From: Cryptomeria japonica
Taxonomy: Eukaryota > Streptophyta > Pinopsida > Cupressales > Cupressaceae
DNA: 60,000 nt
NCBI RefSeq assembly: GCF_030272615.1
Contig: NC_081413.1
Span: 550,994,136 to 551,054,135, forward strand
Reading direction: 5' to 3'
Below are positions 45,117 to 56,890 of the stretch, in pieces. Within the stretch, counting starts at the first letter, position 1. Every line of letters begins with the position of its first letter. The position numbers and the translations under genes were made by a program. The notes beneath the pieces were generated by a model, which did no database searches, was not told the DNA's origin, and saw only the letters and a list, made by a program, of their open reading frames with translations.

Positions 45117-47366
45117 ATGGGTTCTTCTAAGTTTCCTCTCTTAACTCCTCATAATTATGCTACCTGGAAAATTGATGCATGGAGTAAATTTATGGAAAAA
45201 GGACTCACTCATTACATTGATGGAACTATTGTTGCTCCCGCTGATCCTAAGATTGATCCAGTTGGTAACTTGGATTGGCTCACTAAAAATATCATGGCAA
45301 TTGGTACCTTAAGAAAGTATGTATCAAAGGATCTCACTTTTCATATTGAGAAATGTACTCTAATCAAGGATGCTTGGCAAAAGTTTCAAGACTTGTATGG
45401 TCAAGTTGATGAGATTAGGGGATATCAAATTGATAGTGATCTCACCATGTTAGATCCCAAGAACTTTGATACTATACAAGATTATGTCACTAAGGCAAAT
45501 GAGTTGAGGGCACAACTCAAAGATTGTGGCATTGATAAAAAGGATACTCAATTGATATTCAACTTGATAGGCAAGCTTCCACAAGAATATGCAGCATTTG
45601 TTTCTAGTTTCCAAACCCATAGGATGACAATGGGTTCAAGCTACAAAATGCCTACATTTGATGCTTTCAATGAAATGTTGATGATGGAACAAAGGAAGTT
45701 GATAAGCATGGGCATTCTTAAGGCTTCTAAGTCTCAAGCATTAGTGGCAAATCAAGGGAACAAAGGAAATCAAGGAAAGGACAACTCAAACAAGAAGAAA
45801 TGGCAATCAAAGCCTAAGGACAAAGCACCATATTCTCCACAACAAAGAGATTCATCCTCTTCCAAGAGAGATAATTCACCAAAGAGGGAGAGACCTACTT
45901 GTGCTTATTGTAAGAAGATTGGTCACGAGGAGCATCGTTGCCATTCTAAGAAGATTGATGAGCTCACACATATCATCAAAAAGCATAACATTGATTTGCC
46001 TAAAGTCTACAAGAAGGATGATTCATCAACTTCCACTTCCTCACATTCAAAAGGAAAAGGGCAAGCATTCATGGCTTCTACAAGTGGGAAGACTCACTCT
46101 TTTGGAACAAGAAAAGGAAAATCTCTATGTGCTGCTATCAGTCATGATTCAGAGAGATGGCTTCTAGATTCAGGGGTTTCTCATCATATGGCATCTTCAC
46201 AGTCTATGTTCTCTACATTTGAGCCTTGCACCATGCCACAGATTTTGATGGGCAATCATACATACATGGATGTGATTGGGAAAGGATCTATTGACATTGG
46301 GGATAACTCCTTCAATGATGTGTTATGTGTACCCCACTTGACAAACAATCTCCTTTCTATCTATCAAATCACACATGGCGCAACTAAGAGAGTTGTGGAG
46401 TTCACACCTAACTCAGTTTTCATTAGAGACTTGGAGACTAGAGCTATCATTGCGACTGGGGTGGTTGATCATGCATCTCGGTTATACTCCTTTTCAGATT
46501 TTGTTGATGATGATGATTTCACATTTGATGATTCTACACATGATGATCACACGTCTTGTGATGGTTCATATTTTGAGGAGAACTTTGGACACTCGAACAT
46601 GGGGATTCTCACATGTGACCCCATTCTTGAGCCTTGTATTTCATCTCCTCATATTGATATCACATCACCTATTGCACCTGATGATGCGGATAGTGCGACA
46701 GTTTTGCCTTCATGTGATTCAGTGCAGCAGGATATTCATTGTCTTCCAACTTCAGATTCATGGGATGATTACTTGACAGACATTGCAGATTTGGGAGACA
46801 TCATTGATGACATTCATCTTCTCTTTGATGAAGGTGATCCTTCTTCGATTGTTGCGAGGGCACACTCTGGCCCTCTTGTTCATTCTCTACATGATCATTC
46901 TTTCGAGGTTGACATGATTGTGGATACTTATGTACAACAGTTAGAGGAGGTCTCTTTATGTTTTGAGGAGACATGTGAGTCTTTGGGACATGTTCTACAT
47001 CCATCTCCACTAGATCTTGGAGTGCCTTTTTCAGCAGTGTGGCACAGTTTACCACCTTTGGAGGGGGTATCTTTCAGCATCGACATGGGGACACTTGAGC
47101 AGTTTTCAGAGATTCCTTTCATCATGATTTTTCTTCATACATCTTCGCTTCATGATTGGGGAGACTTCATGGATACACCTTTGGTTTTGTTTCTTCCTAA
47201 GGGGAGGAATGTTGTTCGACATTCGTGGACCAGTTTCTTCATACATCGCGCTTCTATCATTAGTGCAGATTCCACATTGAGGGGGGGCTTCCTAGCTTCT
47301 CTTCTTCTCTCATATGGGGGGGACTTTTTCCTCACATGGGGTTTTGTCCTTCACATTCTTCTATGA
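45117..47366 (+). CDS. Element F Gag-protease polyprotein with acidic tail
   Basis: The likely start at 45117 (MGSSKFPLLTPHNYATWK) begins the copia Gag (UBN2-like) domain. The in-frame ATG at 45057 would add 20 hydrophobic residues, probably untranslated leader. Counting from 45057, the knuckle CAYCKKIGHEEHRC is at residues 282-295. The protease motif LLDSGVSHHM has its catalytic Asp near residue 371, followed by VLCVPHLTNNLLSI. Near residue 460 HASRLYSFSDFV marks where GAG-pre-integrase would start. Instead there is a tail of about 290 residues rich in Asp, His and Ser. The frame is open to the TGA at 47364. It should assemble particles and self-process but cannot reverse transcribe or integrate alone. 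Confidence 0.88.
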   Translation: MGSSKFPLLTPHNYATWKIDAWSKFMEKGLTHYIDGTIVAPADPKIDPVGNLDWLTKNIMAIGTLRKYVSKDLTFHIEKCTLIKDAWQKFQDLYGQVDEIRGYQIDSDLTMLDPKNFDTIQDYVTKANELRAQLKDCGIDKKDTQLIFNLIGKLPQEYAAFVSSFQTHRMTMGSSYKMPTFDAFNEMLMMEQRKLISMGILKASKSQALVANQGNKGNQGKDNSNKKKWQSKPKDKAPYSPQQRDSSSSKRDNSPKRERPTCAYCKKIGHEEHRCHSKKIDELTHIIKKHNIDLPKVYKKDDSSTSTSSHSKGKGQAFMASTSGKTHSFGTRKGKSLCAAISHDSERWLLDSGVSHHMASSQSMFSTFEPCTMPQILMGNHTYMDVIGKGSIDIGDNSFNDVLCVPHLTNNLLSIYQITHGATKRVVEFTPNSVFIRDLETRAIIATGVVDHASRLYSFSDFVDDDDFTFDDSTHDDHTSCDGSYFEENFGHSNMGILTCDPILEPCISSPHIDITSPIAPDDADSATVLPSCDSVQQDIHCLPTSDSWDDYLTDIADLGDIIDDIHLLFDEGDPSSIVARAHSGPLVHSLHDHSFEVDMIVDTYVQQLEEVSLCFEETCESLGHVLHPSPLDLGVPFSAVWHSLPPLEGVSFSIDMGTLEQFSEIPFIMIFLHTSSLHDWGDFMDTPLVLFLPKGRNVVRHSWTSFFIHRASIISADSTLRGGFLASLLLSYGGDFFLTWGFVLHILL

Positions 47367-47576
47367 GAGTTCTCTTGTATGTTTTCATCTCTCTTTTGGG
47401 GGAGGGTTTTTTCCCATTGGGTTTTTCTCTCTTTCCCCACTTTGTGAGAGTTTTCATTGCATTGGTTTGCATGCATTTGCATTTGTACATGGGTACCTAA
47501 CATGGCCTAGTAGCCGGGACCCATCTTGCATTGCTTAGTTGCATTGTAGACTTAAGTGCATTTCCCTAAGTTGCAC
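47367..47576 (+). other. Element F 3' untranslated region
   Basis: T- and G-rich, with repeats of GGGGGAGGG-like and TTTTCTCTC words. No ORF. Confidence 0.6.
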
Positions 47577-47587
47577 TTAAGGGGGGG
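47577..47587 (+). promoter_or_regulatory. Polypurine tract of element F
   Basis: TTAAGGGGGGG lies immediately before the 3' LTR. Confidence 0.85.
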
Positions 47588-48065
47588 TGTTGGTGTAAAT
47601 AATTATTCATCATGGATATTATTACACTTACTTAAGTTTACTTAGGAAATGCATTTCATAGTAGTTTGGGTATGAGACACTTGGGTGTTTGTGCCACATT
47701 GGGATAGTGTGTGTAGGAGAAATTCCACCTTTTATGGTGTTGATCTTGTTACTACTTTATCATATCCACTTATTGTGGAGTGATAATTCCACCTTCGGTG
47801 GGTGATCCACCTCATGTGGACTATTATATTATTTCTCCTACCTACCCACACCTATTTCCTACCTACCCTTGTTTCTTATTGAGCCACATGTCATGTTTGT
47901 GTGCTCACATATCCCTAGCCTTGCCTATATAAGCAAGCTCATCTACATTGTATGTAATTGATTATTGATCATTTTCTATTGATGAGAATACAGTTTATTC
48001 TTGTCTTATATTGTGTCTCTATTTTGTACATTTCATTGAGCTCTTGATCTTGGCAAAATCTCACA
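47588..48065 (+). repeat. Element F 3' LTR (478 bp)
   Basis: Same length as the 5' LTR. About nine substitutions are visible, most of them in the second half. Confidence 0.95.
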
Positions 48066-49300
48066 GTTTCATATAATGAGTCAGCATATAATGTCGCACC
48101 TTCTCAGTTGCAAATACAACTGTTAGGCATGTCTTCTCTACTGATGTATAGTTTAATTCATAGCCAACAAGTGTTCTACTAATGTAATAGACTGCTCTTT
48201 CTTTTCCTTCTCCATCATGTTGTGCTAAAAGAGATCCTAATGATACATTTGTTGCTGAGATATAAAGTAACAATAGTTTCCCTTTTATTGGTGATACAAG
48301 TACTAGAGGATCCATGAGATATTCTTTGATTTGCATAAAAGCCTCTTCACACTTCTAATCCCATTTTAATGGAATATTTTTTTGTTAAAGTTGAGTGAAT
48401 GGATGACATCTATCTGCTAATTGAGAGACAAATCTTCTGATTGATTGCAATCTTCCTTGTAAAGAACACAATTGAATTATGTTCCTAGGTGACTCCATTT
48501 CCATGATAGCTTTGACCTTTTCTGGGTCTACTTCAATTCCACGAGTTGATATAATGTACCTAAGAAGTTTTCCAGAGGTTACTCCAAATGCACATTTCTT
48601 TAGATTTAATCTTAACTGACATCTTTCAATCCTATCAAAGATCTTGCCCAAGATGTTCAAATGTTCTTTTCTTGTATGAGATTTTGCAAGTATATCATCT
48701 GCATAATCTTCCATAAATGTATGCATCATATCATGAAAAATTGTTGTCATAACTCTTTGATAAGTTTCTCCTGCATTCTTAAGCCTAATTGACATAACAT
48801 TCTAGCAGTATGTACCCCATACACAGGTGAATGTTGTCTTCTCTTAATCTTCATGGGTGATTCTTATTTGATTGTATCCTGAGAATTCATCCATTAATGA
48901 AAATATCTCATGCCCTGTTGATAAGTCCACAATTATATCAATGTTGGGTACTGGGAAATCATCTTTGGAACATGCCTTGTTCAAATCTCTGAAATCGGTG
49001 CAGACTCTTATGCTTTTATCTGGCTTTGACACTGGCACAATGCTTGAAACTCATTCTAGATAGGTAATAGGTCTTATGAAACCCACATCTAATAGTTTTT
49101 TTAGCTCAGCTTTTACAAGGAGAGTGATGTGTGGATGCATCTTCCTTAGCTTTTGTTTAACTGGTTTTGCTCTTAGATCCATATTGAGATGATGCATGAT
49201 AAGATCTGGATTAAGTCCTAGCATGTCTGCATAGGACCAAGCAAAATTTATCTGTCTTTGTCTGAAGAATTATGTGTATTCTTTCTTTTCTTTATCTGAT
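48066..49300 (-). pseudogene. Element D RT and RNase H N-terminal part
   Basis: RT copies the element RNA. On the minus strand VSKPDKSIRVCTDFRDLNKA (48844-49038) and MDEFSGYNQI are early RT blocks. The catalytic block is YADDILAKS (about 48687-48715), and the RT end reads IDRIERCQLRLNLKKC. RNase H starts near 48330 (LLYISATNVSLGSLLAQHD) and breaks at element F after HYMK. YADD in place of the more common YVDD and a few stops are decay or variation. The segment at 49132-49310 is duplicated at 39349. Confidence 0.9.
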
Positions 49301-50726
49301 AATGATGCAGTAGAATGAAGTATCTTGGGATCCTTTGGTGTTCCAATGTTTATTGCTTATGTTGGTTCTATTAGAATAACATATCTCTCCTGGAAATATG
49401 CAGGGAGGATGTCAAAATTTCCATCTTCTGGCGCCTCAAAGAGGTTTTCACCATCAGATATGTCCTTTATTTTTCCTTTTGATTGATCTAGTGTTGCCAT
49501 GAAATGGTTTTCAGCACTAGGTCTTTTCCTTGTTTTATTTCAATTTTGTGACTAGAAAGTTTGGTATTCTCGTGACTACAAAAAATGTTACCTGATTCCG
49601 CGATGGAAGATATCTTAGGTGTTATGGGTTTGACAACATTAAGATACACATCTAAGTCATGGTCATTGGAAAAGACATCCAATTCAGGGTTTTCTAGGTT
49701 ATCCCAATCAATTAGTTCTGGATGAAGAAGGGGTGAGTCATAGTCATCGTCATTGTTAGGTGCTTCAAGGTTCATGACATAATAGTCATAATTTGGTGTA
49801 GAGTAGGTAATGTCATAGATAGAACATTCTTGAGGATAGTCTCTCGCAAGTGTTCTCCAATCAGTTCTAACAAAACCAGTATTGGTATTTTGTAGTTCAC
49901 ACTCAAGTGACTTTTCATCTGACGTTTGTCCCTCAAACGAGTGGATTATATCAACACACAAATCTTAATACTACAAGTTCCTTCTTGATTAATTTCAAAA
50001 GATTCATTTGTATTTTGAAGTTGACATACTTGTACACATGATATAGAAGATTCTATTGCAATTTTCTCTCTTCTCTCGAACTCAGCTTCTTCTAGACTAA
50101 TAGTCAATCTTGCTTGACTATCTCTTAGTTCTTCCATACCTTCGTACATCTTTCTCATCATTTGATAGAAATCTGATATTTCCCGATGCTTGATCAATAA
50201 CTATTTGTGATTTTTGTGGCATTAATTCTTGGTCTTTTTCATCCTCTTTCTTTTGTTGTCTTGTATATGCCTCATTTCTCTGTATTCTAAGTTATTCTTG
50301 TCTTCTTTCTAATTCTACTCTTTGTTTTGTAAAAGATAAGTCTTCATTTGTGATAGCTGCTTGCTCTTAATTATTTTCTTCACTTGATACACTAGATGAT
50401 ACATCTAGACCCCAATCTTAGTCATTTGAATATGTCTCTGAACCATTATCTAGGATTACACCACTGTACCATATAGGAATATTGTATGGTGCAAATAGTT
50501 CTCTGATTTTGGCCATCTCTTTTTTCACTGCTTTTGGAATATCTTGTTCAGATTTAGCATTTGCTCGTATTCCTTGAACTTGTTTACAAGATTCTTCTTC
50601 TCTTTTGATTGCAAGTTATTTTTGTTGTCTCTCATATTCTTCTTATTTTTGCTTATTAGCTACTATTTTTGTTATTTGATGTAGCTTTTTCTTGCCATTG
50701 TTCTTCTTTGGGGACAAATTTCTTTC
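49301..50726 (-). pseudogene. Element D linker between G-patch and RT
   Basis: The clearest open piece (49488-49961) is acidic and starts MCVDIIHSFEGQTSDEKSLE. Another (49946-50197) is helical (MMRKMYEGMEELRDSQARLT). Near 50720 the frame carries PKWRKKFVPKEEQWQ, which continues the G-patch region found on the other side of LINE2. No catalytic motif is expected here. Stops are frequent. Confidence 0.6.
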
Positions 50727-50736
50727 TCCACTTTGG
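50727..50736. other. Target duplication of LINE2, left copy
   Basis: TCCACTTTGG here equals 56881-56890. The match continues imperfectly for four more bases. Confidence 0.85.
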
Positions 50737-50747
50737 CTATTTTTTTT

Positions 50748-51181
50748 AATGGTATAAGTGCTATCAATTGTGGGGATAACGCCCTCTATTAATTTCAAAA
50801 TCATAGTTACATATAAGGTATCCCCCATCCGACGCAAAATGGGGGCAACATATAGCATATGTCAGACATACATAGAAAGTAAAAACATAGAGAACATGTG
50901 TACCAAGCACTCTACTTGTTGTGGTTAAGAAACTGAAGAAGTTGGGCGACAACATCTCCAAGACCAAATAACCTTTCAGTAGAGAGAGTAGGGAGCCACC
51001 AATTTAAAAGTTTAGCAGAGAGATGGAAGCCCACATAGTAGATAATTGAGGCCTTGGGACGTCGAGGCAGGGATGAAATGACATCTACAATTTCCAGTAG
51101 TACCTAATGTCCAAGGAACCAGTTTGATCTAATGCCACCTATACCCAAAATTGGGTGCAAATGCTTATGCATGCCTCAATC
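50748..51181 (-). other. LINE2 3' untranslated region
   Basis: About 430 bp between the ORF2 stop and the A-run. It is pyrimidine-rich on the minus strand and has no gene. Confidence 0.7.
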
Positions 51182-54100
51182 CTATCCAATGCCTTCATGA
51201 ACTGATACACATATCTCATTTTGGATTTGATTTGATATGCCTGTAGGTATTGAAAGGTGATTTAAAATGACCGATCCCTCTTTCAAATCAATACCCAGGT
51301 TGTCCAGGTTGTTAGCCACTCGATTGCCCTCTTTGTAGACATGTGTGAATTCATAAATTCCTATGTCCTGTAAATGCTTTATGATCAATGGCACCCATTT
51401 ATTTAACTTCCAATTCTGGAATTTTGATTTGATGATTCCATTTATTATTACTTGTGAGTCTCCTTCGATTATAACTTTGGATAATTTATTTTGTGCGCAT
51501 AGATGCAGTCCCATTTCAAGAGCACGAACCTCAGCCTCGTTGTTGGTGGCAAGACCCAGGCCACCATAAGCCCCATGAAAAATACTTCCCTACTTATCAC
51601 GTATAATAGCACTGATTCCAGATGCCCTAGGGTTCCCTCGATAGGCTCCATCAAAATTCAGTTTTACCCAATCCTTAGGGGGTGCTTCCCATTTAAAGGT
51701 AGTCTGATCTCTCTTCATTTTGTGTTTTTGATAGTGTCCTTCATGTTTTAAAGACAAAATTTGCTCCATTCTGTTATCCCAATCATTATATGTCATTCGT
51801 GCATCCTTGGATATTTTCCCATTTATGACTTCTTCTATTGACCTTTTGATTTTGTCAATCAACTGGTATGTGGGAAGAGAGGATTCCATAAAAATTCTCC
51901 TATTATGCTCTTTCCAAAGATGACAAGTGATCATGGAGGGTCCAATCAGCAAGAGATCACTCCACCTGGATTTTCGATTTATGGGCCAGGAAATAAGGAA
52001 ATCTTTTATTGTTGCATTTTTTACTGTAATCATATTGACCATATCTAGAAACCAATTCCAACACTTTTCAACAACTGGGCACCAAAATAGGAGATGATTG
52101 ACAGTTTCTTTGTTTGATAGACACATGACACATCTGCTTGGGCTAGAGATGTCGATGGTTTGCAAACTATTGCCTGTAAGGATTCTTCCATGAGCAGCAA
52201 TCCAAAGGAATGCCCCTGTCTTTGGGAGGAGCTTGTTGTTCTAGCATAATTTGTGCAACCATTTATCACAGTTGCCATTTTGTCTTTGGACCTCATATCC
52301 AAGTTTAACAGTATATTTCCTAGACTTGGAAGCACACCAAAATATGGTGTCTTCATTATTGGAAAAGGGGATCTTTCTACAATTAATTGTTTCCCATAGC
52401 AGCTTGCGTAGGGATAAATTGCCAATGTTCAATTTTTTCCAAATTCGCAAACCACCAATATCTGCCCAATCCTCAAAGTAGTCATGAACATAGATACCAA
52501 TGTAGGATTACACCATGTTAATCCAAATATAATTATCAAAAGAGTCCATAAGGGTCGGATGGCCATCCCAAGGGTCCCGCCAAAAGAGTGCAAATTTTCC
52601 ATTGCCAATCTACCATGACACATGCTCGGTAATAATGTTTCTGCTTTCCCATAGGAAATTCTAAGTAGCAGATCCACGTATGGTATTTGCCACAATAAGA
52701 ATATGCTTAGGATCATTAGAATCAAGGTATTTGCAGAAAAATAATCTGCACCATAGTTTTTGGGGTTCAGTATACATTTTCCATGAGAGTTTAGCACCAA
52801 GAGCCGAGTTTTGCAATGCCATTTTCCTAAGACCAGCACCACCGTCCATTTTCCGTAGACACATTGTATCCCAATTTATGAGAGTGATTTTTTTTTGTCT
52901 TTTGCACCTTCTCAAATGAATTTCTTCAGAATATTGTCCATTTTTTTCCCGACAATAGAAGGCATTTTAAAGCATGACATGCTATAGATGGGAATTGCAG
53001 AGAGTATCGATTTGATCATTGTTAGTCGTCCAACTTGAGAGAGCCATCTATTTTTCTAAGCTTCTGATTTGGAAATGCATGACCGCATCACATCCTACCA
53101 TATCTGAGATTTTCTACATCCTTTATCCAACCTTACCCCCAGCTACTTAATAGGTAACTCAACAATTTTAATACCTAGAACCTGTGAGATTTTAAGTTGT
53201 GTCTTCTTAATGGTGTTAAAGAGGAGCAGCTGAGATTTGTCATTGTTCATGAATTGACCAAACATCAAAGAGTAATCTTCCAATGTTTTCATAATTCCCC
53301 TTGCTTCAGCTATAGTTTCTCTCCAATGACGATGGTGTCGTCAACGAATTGGGAATGAGTAATTGGTTCAAACTGTTCATGAAGCCAGATCCCCTTCCAA
53401 ATGCCATCGTTATGCCTTTTTTTTTTATTAATCCACCCAAAAATTTTGCCATCAAAACAAACAGGGAAGGGGATAAGGGATCACCCTATCGTAGACCATT
53501 TGTGGCTTTGAAAAAACCACTCACGTTTCCATTAACAAGGATAGAGAAATTCACATTTGAGATACAAAATTTGATTATCAAGCCATTTTTTAGGGAATCT
53601 GAATCTTTTTAAAACATGCAAAAGAAAATCCCATACTACTCTATCATATGCTTTGGAGACATCAAGTTTAAAGAGCATGCCACTCAATTTGTCTTTGTGA
53701 AGGGAGTGAATTACCTCAGCAACCAGAATAATGCTAACTACAATCTCATGATCGACAGTGAAACCATTTTGATTTTCAGAGATTAGTTTTGGAAGGAGTT
53801 TCTTCAATCTTGCAGCTAACGCCTTAGCAATAATTTTGTAAAGTGTGTTGCAAAGTGATATATGTCAGTAATTTGACATAGAATCACAATCCGAGTTTGG
53901 GAATGAGAGTGATTGTGGTTTGATTAATTTCTTTTACAAAGCGCTATTTTTTTTTCAGAATTCTTCCACAACCAACCAGATGTCCTTGCCCATAAATTCC
54001 CAACACTTCTGAAAGAGTTCAGTCATCATGCCATCAGGTCTCAGTGCCTTATGAGGTTGTAATTCAAAGGTGGCACGTCTGACTTCCTCCAAGATATACG

Positions 54101-55431
54101 GGGCTAATAGTATCTCACAATCAGCCGCTGAAACAAGTCGTTCAATGACTTCATCAACCATTCGGAGAGAAGAAGGAACTCGGTTTTTAGAATTACCCAA
54201 TACATCATGAAAATGTTCAATTGCTATTCTCTCGATGTCATCTTGACTAACTTTTGTAGCTCTGTTTTTATCCTTGACATTGCAAATTTTGTTATTAATT
54301 CATCTTGATTTGGAGGAAGCATGAAAATATTTGGTATTCAGATCCCCGTCCGTAATCCATAATTCTTGGGACTTATCTTTCCAGTACAATTCCTCTCTTT
54401 TTAGGATTTTGGAATATTGCTATTTTAACAATATTTCAAGAGTATATTCTTTGTTTGTCATACCCGTGAGCATCACCTTGTTACATAATGCCTCCAGTTC
54501 CTCCTCAATTCTTGATTTCTCAGCAAATATGTTTTTCAAGGACACTTTATTCCAAATCTTAATTTTGTTTTTCAGATAATGCATTCTTTTTAGTTAATTT
54601 GAAACTGGGTGAACCAGAGTAAATATTCCCCTCATGCCACCAAGAACGAATGTTTTCTATAAAATTAGGATCATGCCACCACATACTTAAAATCTTGAAA
54701 TAATTTTTCTGGCAACGATTATCTTGTGCAATAGATAGCGAGAGAGGAAAATGACTAGACCCAACATGCAGATTTATTGTAGACACCAGAGAGTGGTCGT
54801 CTCCCATCCACCACTCGCCAACAAAAAATCGATCCAATCGTTTCGAGATTTTTGAGAAATTGAGCTTTTTGTTAGTCCAATTGAATTTCCCATTTTTGGG
54901 AATGATGTCCACAAGTTTTTAGTTTGACACAAAATCTCTGAAATCATCCATAACTTTTGTGGATTTCCTTAAACCACCCTCCTTTTTGTCAATATCCAAT
55001 AAGGCACTGAAATCACCAGCGATGATGACTTTCTCCAACTCCAATTGGGCAGCTTGATTAGTAACCTCCTGCCAAACTCTAAATTTGTCCATGGTTTTAG
55101 TCGGCCCATAGATGTTAAACAAAGGAAAGCATAGATTTGAGCCAATGCCGTTGATAGAGAATGCCATCCAAAACTCATTGGAGATGATGGGAGCCATAGA
55201 TACATTAGAAGGATTCCACATAATACCCAACCCACCAGCTGAGCCCCTTACAGTCTGAAAGTATCCATCCCAACTTGAAGAATATTCAACAAAATCCAAA
55301 GCCTTCTCATCATTCAACATGGTTTCTTGAATAATGACAATATCTATTTCCAACTTGGCCAAAGTCCTTTTGACCAAGCATCTTTTGTCAGGGGCAGATA
55401 ACCCCCTGACATTCCATGAGGTGATCCTCAT
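51182..55431 (-). pseudogene. LINE2 ORF2 remnant (endonuclease, RT, RNase H)
   Basis: The start ATG at 55431 gives MRITSWNVRGLSAPDKRC, the endonuclease opening. IIQETMLN and IIAGDFSALLD follow. RT shows LQPHKALRPDGMMTELFQ (about 54060), NGFTVDHEIVVSI and MLFKLDVSKAYDRVVWDFL (about 53640). The zf-RVT-like part is at 51590-52165 (SSPSRCVMCLSNKETVNHL). RNase H is at 51182-51670 with WVKLNFDGAYRGNPRASGIS and IIEGDSQVIING. Stops and shifts near 54913, 54560, 53950, 53530 and 52430 break it. The order fits plant L1 ORF2. Confidence 0.9.
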
Positions 55432-56560
55432 CTCCCCACAAGGGAGGGTTTTCCTCCCTTGGAATTATTCAGATAATTCAATACACTTACATTACCTTTC
55501 TCATCAGCTCTTTGTTCCCTAACAATTCTGTTGCTTTTCCTCCCCCTAGTTCCTTTCGAGCGTCCTAGGATAGTATTAGCAGATTGGCTAATACACCTAG
55601 GGTCCAAAGATGCCAGATCATCCTCTTCCTCCACATCCCTAGAGGACCCCGAAAAAGTGTCTATGTTCGTGTCATCAGTAGATTCAATACTTCCATGATC
55701 CGGAACGATGACAAGCTTAGTGTTGTTAGCAATTTCGAGGTTATGCCTCTGTGTCGCGATCTCCTGTTTTACCAAAGTGTCTTGAATAGGTTTAATTTTC
55801 TCAAGATCTACCATTTGTGGAATAGAGTCCGAAGAGGAGGGATTGATTGGAATGACCTCCTTTGGTTCTGGTCCTTCAAGAAGCAGTGTCTTTGGCAGGG
55901 AGGATTCCTCTTTCTTTTTCTATACTTTGCTTGTGTTTTTGGGAGGTCTGTGATATGCCTTTCTAACAAAAATCCTGCATTTATCCACCATATGCCTTCT
56001 ATTCCCACATCACGTGCAAACCCTAAACTCTTTTTCAACTTCGATCTGTTGTGTCTATTCACCATCCGCAGATAGCAGAGTCACTGATGAAGGGATTTCT
56101 TTGACAGCAACAATTCTCATCCAAGCATATGTATAAAGATCATTTTCAATGATACCTTCATCAAGATCAATAAGCGTGCCCAGAGTTCTGCCAATTCTTT
56201 CTAAGCATGCATCGCTCCAATATTCAACAGGCAAGGAGTATAATCATATCCAAACAGGTTTCTCATAAACAACAAGATTGGAGGGGTCAAAATTGGGTGA
56301 CCACAACTGAATGTACAAGGGATGGTCTTCGAAGAACCAATTTTTAAAATTCATTGTATGATTCCTTTCACTAGAATTCATGAAGATCGCAAAGAACAAT
56401 CCCTTTGAAATGAATTTGACTAATACATGATTTCCCCAATTGTCATCAATCCGGGATTGAAGGGTTTTTTGTGGAAATTTCAGGCCAACAACCCCTGCAA
56501 TAATGGCCTTGTTTTCCCATATGTCTCGATCATCTTCCATGTCTTTGGAAAGATCGATTT
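55428..56560 (-). pseudogene. LINE2 ORF1 remnant
   Basis: The first clear part (56244-56540) is DUF4283-like, starting MEDDRDIWENKAIIAGVVGL, and continues with PVEYWSDACLERIGRTLG after a stop. A knuckle-like C-x2-C-x4-H-x4-C segment (about 55980-56025) contains an in-frame stop. The C-terminal part (55428-55814) is acidic, then Arg/Lys-rich, and ends SLVGR. Its TGA stop (55430-55428) overlaps the ORF2 ATG (55431-55429) as ATGA. Confidence 0.75.
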
Positions 56561-56880
56561 CAATACAATCACAATATTTACCCTATTTTTGTTCGCTTGA
56601 AATTGGTTCAGGGATGGAGTCTGTCAAAACCTTATTTGTCTATTTTTTATCAACCCGCGGGAAGCCGTTTTCGTCACTTTCAACCTCTAAGATTTTTCAT
56701 TTGATTGGGTTTGAGAGTCCGAACTCCTGGTGATCGATCTTTGGATATTCACCCACCGCACCCTTCTAAAATTCACTTTGCATCGTCCGAAAATCGCACC
56801 GAGCCTTCCTTTCCTCACTCGCCTGCCTTTCTTCGCTCGTCGACCTTTCTTCTTTCGCCATCATTTTTTCATATCCATTG
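56561..56880 (-). other. LINE2 5' region
   Basis: Upstream of ORF1 to the insertion point. Arg- and Glu-rich frames are short. It may hold the 5' UTR and a decayed ORF1 start. Confidence 0.5.
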
Positions 56881-56890
56881 TCCACTTTGG
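56881..56890. other. Target duplication of LINE2, right copy
   Basis: TCCACTTTGG, equal to 50727-50736. Confidence 0.85.

Larger units (their letters stand above)
43091..48065 (+). mobile_element. Element F: young copia-type element with Gag-protease only
   Basis: Two 478-bp LTRs differ at about nine positions by eye. GTTTC duplicates lie at 43086-43090 and 48066-48070. There is a perfect primer-binding site, a polypurine tract and one 769-codon ORF without stops. Gag, knuckle and protease motifs are present; integrase, RT and RNase H are absent. It is inserted in the RNase H of element D. It fits the idea of a GAG-only non-autonomous element (TR-GAG type), here with protease as well. Confidence 0.92.
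50741..56880 (-). mobile_element. LINE2: L1-type LINE inserted in element D
   Basis: Minus-strand ORF1 and ORF2 remnants are followed by a 3' UTR and a run of eight A (plus-strand T, 50740-50747). TCCACTTTGG flanks both ends. It is about 6.1 kb and apparently full length, since ORF1 begins near the 5' limit. Stops break both ORFs. It is a different family from the LINE at 1-5470, judging by the sequences. Confidence 0.9.
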
